The position numbers and the translations under genes were made by a program. A model generated the notes under the pieces. The model searched no databases and was not told the DNA's origin. It saw only the letters and a program-made list of their open reading frames with translations. Shown piece after piece: positions 58,089-64,000 of a DNA stretch of 64,000 nucleotides. The stretch's first letter is position 1. The number at the start of each line of letters is the position of its first letter. The DNA comes from Merluccius polli (lineage: Eukaryota; Chordata; Actinopteri; Gadiformes; Merlucciidae): contig JAOPHQ010002020.1 of assembly GCA_030340625.1 (NCBI GenBank), positions 62,001-126,000 on the forward strand. The letters are read 5' to 3'.

Positions 58089-61000
58089 GGTCCGTGTACG
58101 TCGCGGCCATTCGATTTCCGTTCTGAGATGGGAAATCCAAAATAGGGAAACAGACCCGTTTTCCGTTTTTCGTTTTGGAATCGGACAACGGAAAACGAGA
58201 AACGAGTCTATTTTCGTTTTTCGTTTTCCGATTCTGAACCGGAAAACGAAAAACGAGTCATTTTCTGATTCTCATTGATGTGCTTATTATCGGAAATAGG
58301 GAATAGGATCTTTTTTTTAATTGAGTCCTCTGAGTCCTACCTTCATCAAAATGGAACACCTTCACGACAACACAATACAATAATAATGAAATTATAAAAA
58401 TACAATAAAAAACACATAGGCTACACACATACGGTCAGGGTACTAAAGTATAATCCGTTTTTCTGTCAAAACCAAAATACGAAAAAACGGAAACAGTGCC
58501 CTCTTTTCCTTTTTTCGTTTTAAACCAAACGCGGAAAAACGGTTTTTGCTCTCAGCGTCAAAAAACGAAAAAACGAAAAAAACAAAATCAAATAACGACC
58601 CAAATTTGGTTTTTGCAAATTCCTTTTTTCGTTTTTTGGTTTTCATTCATTAATATGAGGGCGGACAGACCGGAAGCGGAAGTGACCTGTAGCAACTTCA
58701 AAATAAAAGTAGTGTGCTAACTGGCTATCATGCATAGCCTAATAAAGTTTAAAAAAAACTAAAAAAAAAACTTATTATCATACGCTATTATAGGCTACCG
58801 TTCTCTTTCTACACCCATGTATCGTTCACATTTATTTTAGTCAAGTGAAACTATAACAGCTGGTTGTTAGGGAGAATGTGATACATAATTATTATTATTT
58901 TAGCTGAGTGTGTGAATGCACATTGTGGAAAACTTTTACCCGAATTACATTCCCTGCCTAAACAAAGAGCATCTATAAATCACCAGCAGAGTTCCCCATC
59001 ACGCACAATCAAGAAGAGCCTACTTACACTGACGTAAGCCGTCTGTGTCCGTGTATATGTCTGATTTGGCCATCAGGCAACTGTAATTCCACAGTACTGG
59101 GTTGTCAGCTGCCTAAGTTATTTTGTATCCGATTGATGTGAATGTGTCACACAAGGAAATCATGACATGCAAAGGATATGCAGCTAAAAAACAATAAATT
59201 AGCTACTTTATCAGTTCTTATGTAAATCTAATGATTACGTTTTTTAATTCTCCTACATTTTCACAAGACAAGGGTTATTATGTTTTGATTTATTAGAAAA
59301 AGTATTAATGCTATACTATTGATTTAAATTAAGTCTATAACACAACAAAATGTGGAATAAATGAAGGGCTCTGAATACTTTTTAGATGCGCTGTATTTAC
59401 ACATGATTTACTTTACATATTTCACCATGTCAGTCTTGACTGTGTGTGATGGGGAACTCTGCTGGTGACTTTATAGATGCTCTTTGTTTAGACAGGGAAT
59501 GTAATTCGGGTAAAAGTTTTCCACAATGTGCATTCACACACTCAGCTAAAATAATAATAATTATGTATCACATTCTCCCTAACAACCAGCTGTTATAGTT
59601 TCACTTGACTAAAATAAATGTGAACGATACATGGGTGTAGAAAGAGAACGGTAGCCTATAATAGCGTATGATAATAAGTTTTTTTTTTAGTTTTTTTTAA
59701 ACTTTATTAGGCTATGCATGATAGCCAGTTAGCACACTACTTTTATTTTGAAGTTGCTACAGGTCACTTCCGCTTCCGGTCTGTCCGCCCTCATATTAAT
59801 GAATGAAAACCAAAAAACGAAAAAAGGAATTTGCAAAAACCAAATTTGGGTCGTTATTTGATTTAGTTTTTTTCGTTTTTTCGTTTTTTGATGCTGAGAG
59901 CAAAAACCGTTTTTCCGCGTTTGGTTTAAAACGAAAAAAGGAAAAGAGGGCACTGTTTCCGTTTTTTCGTATTTTGGTTTTGACAGAAAAACGGATTATA
60001 CTTTAGTACCCTGACCCACATACACACACACAAACACACACACACGATTCCACAATGATCATATATTTACATACAGGCTAGAGCGCCAGTGGTTCCACAT
60101 TCTGGACGAGAGCCTGACAGAGCTCAGTTCAAAGTTGGTTAAGGCTGAAATAATACCATTAATATCATCCAACAGTTTATTCGGTTTCCTTTGGACAATC
60201 AATAACTACACATGATCAAAGCCAACTTCATGGCAGCAGGTATGGCCGGTGTGGTCGGTGCTATTGAAAGGGACGCACATAAAAATAATTGCGCCATCAA
60301 AAGATGCGTGATACAGATACGTGTTCGTCAATAGAAAGAAAGTACATTACATCAACACGCAGATTGCTTTTGATGCAACTTTTAACATTCTTGATGTTGC
60401 AAAGTGGCCTGGGTCTACCCATGATCCGCGTATTTTAATGGAGAGCGGTCTGAGGCGTGAGGTACCAGTTGGGTGTCTTGCTGGGTGACAGCAGCTATCC
60501 CTGCAAGACGTCTTGACAGCCTATCTCAGTCCACAACCGGGAGCACAGTTAAAGTATAACATGTAAGTGATTACGCAGATTACCCTTAGTCCTATGCGTA
60601 AAAAACATCGTATTAGCTCTTTGTCGCCTTTTATTTGTTGAATCCATATCTATTATTGTTTACTGTTTTCCTCCATATATGTTAGAGCACACAAAAATAC
60701 ACGAAACCTTGTGGAGAGAGGAATTGGGCAGATGAAACGTCGATTTCATGTCCTGCACGGCGAAATACGCCTCAGCCCAGAGAGGGCAAGTATCCTACAG
60801 TGATCACTGTATGCGCCACTCTCCACATCCGGTATAGGCTGTTATTTAAAGTGTTGAATAGTGGAGATATGCTCATTGGATAATAGTTTGCATGGTGCTT
60901 TTAATTGCCTCCTTGATTTAATGCAATTTACGTATTTTTATTGTTTGCTTTTTCTCGTGCATATAGGCTACAACGTCATTATCGTGGTCTGCACAAACTT

Positions 61001-61313
61001 GTCATCATGCGTGTGTTCTGCTAACTGCACTGTCCATAACTATTTGATAGGAATTAATTTCTAGCCTAGGCTATTTCCTTGTTTTTCGGAGATCCTATTC
61101 CCTATTTCCGATAATAAGCACATCAATGAGAATCAGAAAACGACTCGTTTTTCGTTTTCCGGTTCAGAATCGGAAAACGAAAAACGAAAATAGACTCGTT
61201 TCTCGTTTTCCGTTTTCCAATTCCAAAACTAAAAAACGGAAAACGGGTCTGTTTCCCTATTTTGGATTTCCCATCTCAGAACGGAAATCGAATGGCCGCG
61301 ACGTACACGGACC
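58089..61313. mobile_element. Nested palindromic element 3 (222-bp arms)
   Basis: GGTCCGTGTACGTCGCGGCC at the left is inverted at the right end. The arms are 58089-58310 and 61091-61313, nearly identical, and rich in CGTTTTTCGTTTTCCG words. Element 4 lies inside it. The interior 60016-61090 has no partner on the left and no gene that I can support. Confidence 0.88.
58434..60015. mobile_element. Nested palindromic element 4 (580-bp arms)
   Basis: GTCAGGGTACTAAAGTATAA at the left is inverted at the right end. The arms are 58434-59013 and 59435-60015, with very high identity along their length and a 421-bp loop. The paired frames at 58443-58646 and 59803-60006 (and 58496-58720 versus 59729-59953) are mirror readings of the arms, not genes. 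Confidence 0.9.
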
Positions 61314-62087
61314 AAAGAGACACATTTAGCCGTATAGCGCCATCTGCTCCCATTCATTCTGCACTCACGGGCGATCGCCCCCAGTGGAGCTCTGGTGGAA
61401 CTGCAACCAAAATTCGGTACAATGGGACTTAATAGGGAGTGGACAGGCTCTCCGTAGACGGGCTCTGGACAGGTGGTCACGGCGTCTTTCAGCCGTAGCC
61501 CCTAGCAACCTGACGCCATTGAAACATGGTGCAGGAATCAGAGCTATAGAGTAAACAGAGTTGTTTATATAGTTGTTTACTCTATAGCTCTGATACAGGA
61601 GTAATAACTAACCAATAGGACGGATGCCCATATCGTCCATTAGAGCCGTGGTCGCACGATAGTAGCATCCATAGCAACCACCATAACAACGGTACAAAGC
61701 GTTGCATTCCAACGATTTTCTAAAGAGACACTAAAATCGTCGTAGAAACTAATAAACGGAAGGTCGTCTACATTCTCTGATAGAAGATTATGAAAATATA
61801 ACGCATACTTCTCGCCAGAAATGTAATCTAAATGCATGTAAATGTGGATGGTAGCTCAAAATATTGCATTTTCCACGGAAAATGTAAGGAGTGTCCGCCA
61901 TTTTTTTTGTTTTTGCAGGGGGAAACTTGACCGTCACGTGACCGGTGCGTAGGCCAATGTAAATGAATAGGCCAAATTAAACGTAAGTATATCACGATTT
62001 AGAGCCTTTATTGTGACTATACCACGTTTTCCCCCGTGGACCAACGTAGGTATTACACGATTTGTTGTGAGACTGGGTTGCCTGCTT

Positions 62088-62525
62088 ATACCATGGCCAC
62101 TTACGAATCAATACAAATATAAGGGTGTTCATATTTTTAATTCTGTGTCAAAAGTACAACTTATAGCTTGCAGTACTTTGTGTGGGCCTGTAAACTACCG
62201 GCAAATGACCGGTTGGGTCTGACTAATGCCTGGGTCTGACTAATGCCTAATGTCAGTTAACATGAGATTCATGTGGAATGCGGACGTTACCTTATTACTC
62301 CGGTAAATAGAGACGACCTTAGTAATGACATGGCAACGGGGAAGCTTTCTAAACGTAGTCCCCTCAAATCCGGTCCAAGTTGAAACAGTTACTAACGCTT
62401 CGTTCAGTGCATTAATCTTTAGATCGGTGATAAGGCTGCTTGCGTCCTGGCCGTGGATGTATTGAAAATTAATGCACCCGTCTCCAGCCAATCAGAATCG
62501 AGTATTCACTCGGGCCATGGTATAA
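62088..62525. mobile_element. Right part of the split repeat element (copy B)
   Basis: It starts TATACCATGGCC after the TGCTT flank and ends AGCCAATCAGAATCGAGTAT...CCATGGTATAAC, matching the right end of copy A (about 11085-11129). TGGGTCTGACTAATGCC is tandemly duplicated near 62213 and 62231. No gene was seen. Confidence 0.5.
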
Positions 62526-64000
62526 CTAGTAATAAACAAGCTTTCAGTCGGTCATTTGTGTTTGGACTATTTGCTTTGGAATCATCCGTTTGCATGGATC
62601 GTTCGTTGTCATGCTATGTGTACACAGCGTGTGAATTATTGAAAATAGTTTCTGCTGGCCCAAGTTGCCTCTGCTTCAGTTGATTCTGTTTGACCGAGCT
62701 TGTCAACCCCAGATGTTCATTTGTCCAGACGGGTCAAACCGACGTCAAATAACTAGCGGCGACGAAGGCCGACTGTTGCGTGAAGACGAGCTTATGCTCC
62801 CTCCTTTCACCAAAATATCCTATGTATTTAAAGGATTCAAATGGAGTTTCGCTTTTTAATCCAAGCGAGGGGGGTGTTGGTGTGTCCTGGTGGGCATTTG
62901 GAGCATTCTTTCATCCATGTTTTGGAGAAATTCGTTTTTGAGGTTGTTTCTCTGATAACTAAAAATAGGTTGTCACTTTTGGAGAAAGTTGGTATCCAAA
63001 ACGAAACTTGTTGCGATACAACTGCTATCAAACGCAACCTATATTCACGTGCCGCAGTGTAGCGCTGACTAGATGAATGATCGATGTGTATAACAGCGTT
63101 TCTCTTCTCGTGAACTGATTCGTTACGCTGAACAGCCAATCTGATTTGTGATTTCTCTCACCGACGCCATCCGTGGCTGATTCAAAATGCTCAATTGGCC
63201 GGAAAAGCCGTCGACAAGGGCCAACGTGCAGGACACACAGCTGACTTAAACTTCACCTCCAGTTCTGAATGACAAAAACCCTGAGGTTAAGACATCCTAG
63301 GGTCTTGACCGTTAGTTGTAGAAGACAAACACATAACATCAGGTTTTGCTGCCACTAATACTTTTTAATGCATATATAGGCATATTTCTTTCCTATTTTT
63401 TTATTATCAAATTGTGAAATTGTAGCTTCCCACGTGTAGGTCAAGCCTTGAAAAAGAATAGCATGCAGTCAGCGTTTTTCCATTGGCTTTGAAGGTATAA
63501 AATACATTTAGAAAGATTGATGGAATGGTTGAAAAACAACAACCTCTTCCTGAAAAATGGAAATAGCATTAAAACAGGAGAAGCACTTCCAGACCAACCC
63601 TGTCATTCATTTAGCGCACGTGAGCAGAGCATAGACACGCACAGTCCATGTTACACAACCACAACCACACCCTTTCAGTATCTATTACACATGCAACAAT
63701 AAACATGCAACACATAACTCTGGCCTCATATCTGCCTTATGTATCATGATTCCCAATGGTGTTGCAATCATCTGTAGAATATGGAATACATGCATTGTCT
63801 TCTGACTTTTATCTTGATAAACGTGTGTGTGTGTTAGGTTATGGTAAAAATAGGGCCAGCCTGTTGAGGACCAGGTGTGTAAAGCATTGCTAGTACACAA
63901 CTATAGTGCCCGCCTACCTATAATTTGTGTCATAGTTTTGGGGTTGGCAACGTGTAATTACCATGTGAAAATGATGTGCCGGGACGATTGGGGACGTTTG
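62526..64000. other. Unassigned sequence to window end
   Basis: A few 60-100 codon frames occur (for example 62665-62859 and 62841-63062), without recognisable domains, splice structure or repeat partner. The last kilobase is AT-rich with a short GTGTGT tract near 63825. Confidence 0.35.

Larger units (their letters stand above)
53784..62080. mobile_element. Composite palindromic element with ~600-750-bp inverted arms
   Basis: The ends CAACCCAGTCTCACAAC and GTTGTGAGACTGGGTTG are exact inverses. The left arm (53784-54376, resuming 56544 to about 56690) pairs with the right arm (about 61330-62080). The left arm is itself interrupted by the 54377-56543 element. Flanking CCCGCTT (left) and CCTGCTT (right) suggest a 7-bp target duplication with one change. 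No transposase is encoded, so it is non-autonomous. Homologous frames at 54010-54207 and 61640-61837 are the two arms read in opposite directions. Confidence 0.75.

Overview
The window is nuclear DNA from a ray-finned (teleost) fish. It holds one clear host exon, the first coding exon of the Hippo-pathway transcription factor tead1 (CDS 43751-43952, + strand). Around it lies fish-type repeat content: Harbinger, hAT, Ty3/gypsy and retroviral remnants, many palindromic non-autonomous elements and long microsatellites. Nothing bacterial was seen: no operons, no CRISPR array, no dense coding.

Left third (1-21400) is a graveyard of nested mobile DNA. Bases 1-3180 carry degenerate tandem repeats and a 1.06-kb non-autonomous transposon with inverted ends. 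Bases 4834-12230 look like one large DNA transposon of about 7.4 kb. It has roughly 320-bp terminal inverted repeats and a minus-strand reading frame of about 1600 codons: paired zinc-binding motifs, a probable RNase-H-fold (DDE) transposase, an XPG/FEN1-like nuclease and a CXC cysteine-rich tail. One in-frame TAA interrupts the frame inside the nuclease domain. Against its right end lies a broken minus-strand endogenous retrovirus (env 12257-13495, integrase fragment 13678-14145, possible gag fragment 16297-16728), followed by a tandem array with a 250-bp period (17230-18250). Next come a Harbinger remnant (18714-20679), with decayed Myb/SANT-like and HARBI1-like genes and a younger TTA-flanked element inside it, and a compact hAT-like element with an 8-bp target duplication (20814-21061).

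Middle (21400-53650) is mostly AT-rich host non-coding sequence around tead1. It contains microsatellites, a palindromic TA-flanked element (27430-27657), a truncated hAT copy joined to a decayed Ty3/gypsy element (28969-31090), and a possible two-exon small membrane-protein gene (34262-34835, weak). The tead1 exon has a good acceptor, a Kozak-type ATG and a good donor; a 148-bp (GA)n tract starts 36 bp past the donor. The second TEA-domain exon was not found, so the gene continues beyond the window.

Right part (53655-62525) is a stack of inverted repeats. An 8.3-kb palindromic element (53784-62080) appears to have split an older element and in turn contains four more palindromic elements, two of them one inside the other. 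Most open frames in the repeats are chance readings of low-complexity or palindromic DNA. Element names rest on motifs, ends and target duplications seen here plus recalled family knowledge; no database search was possible.
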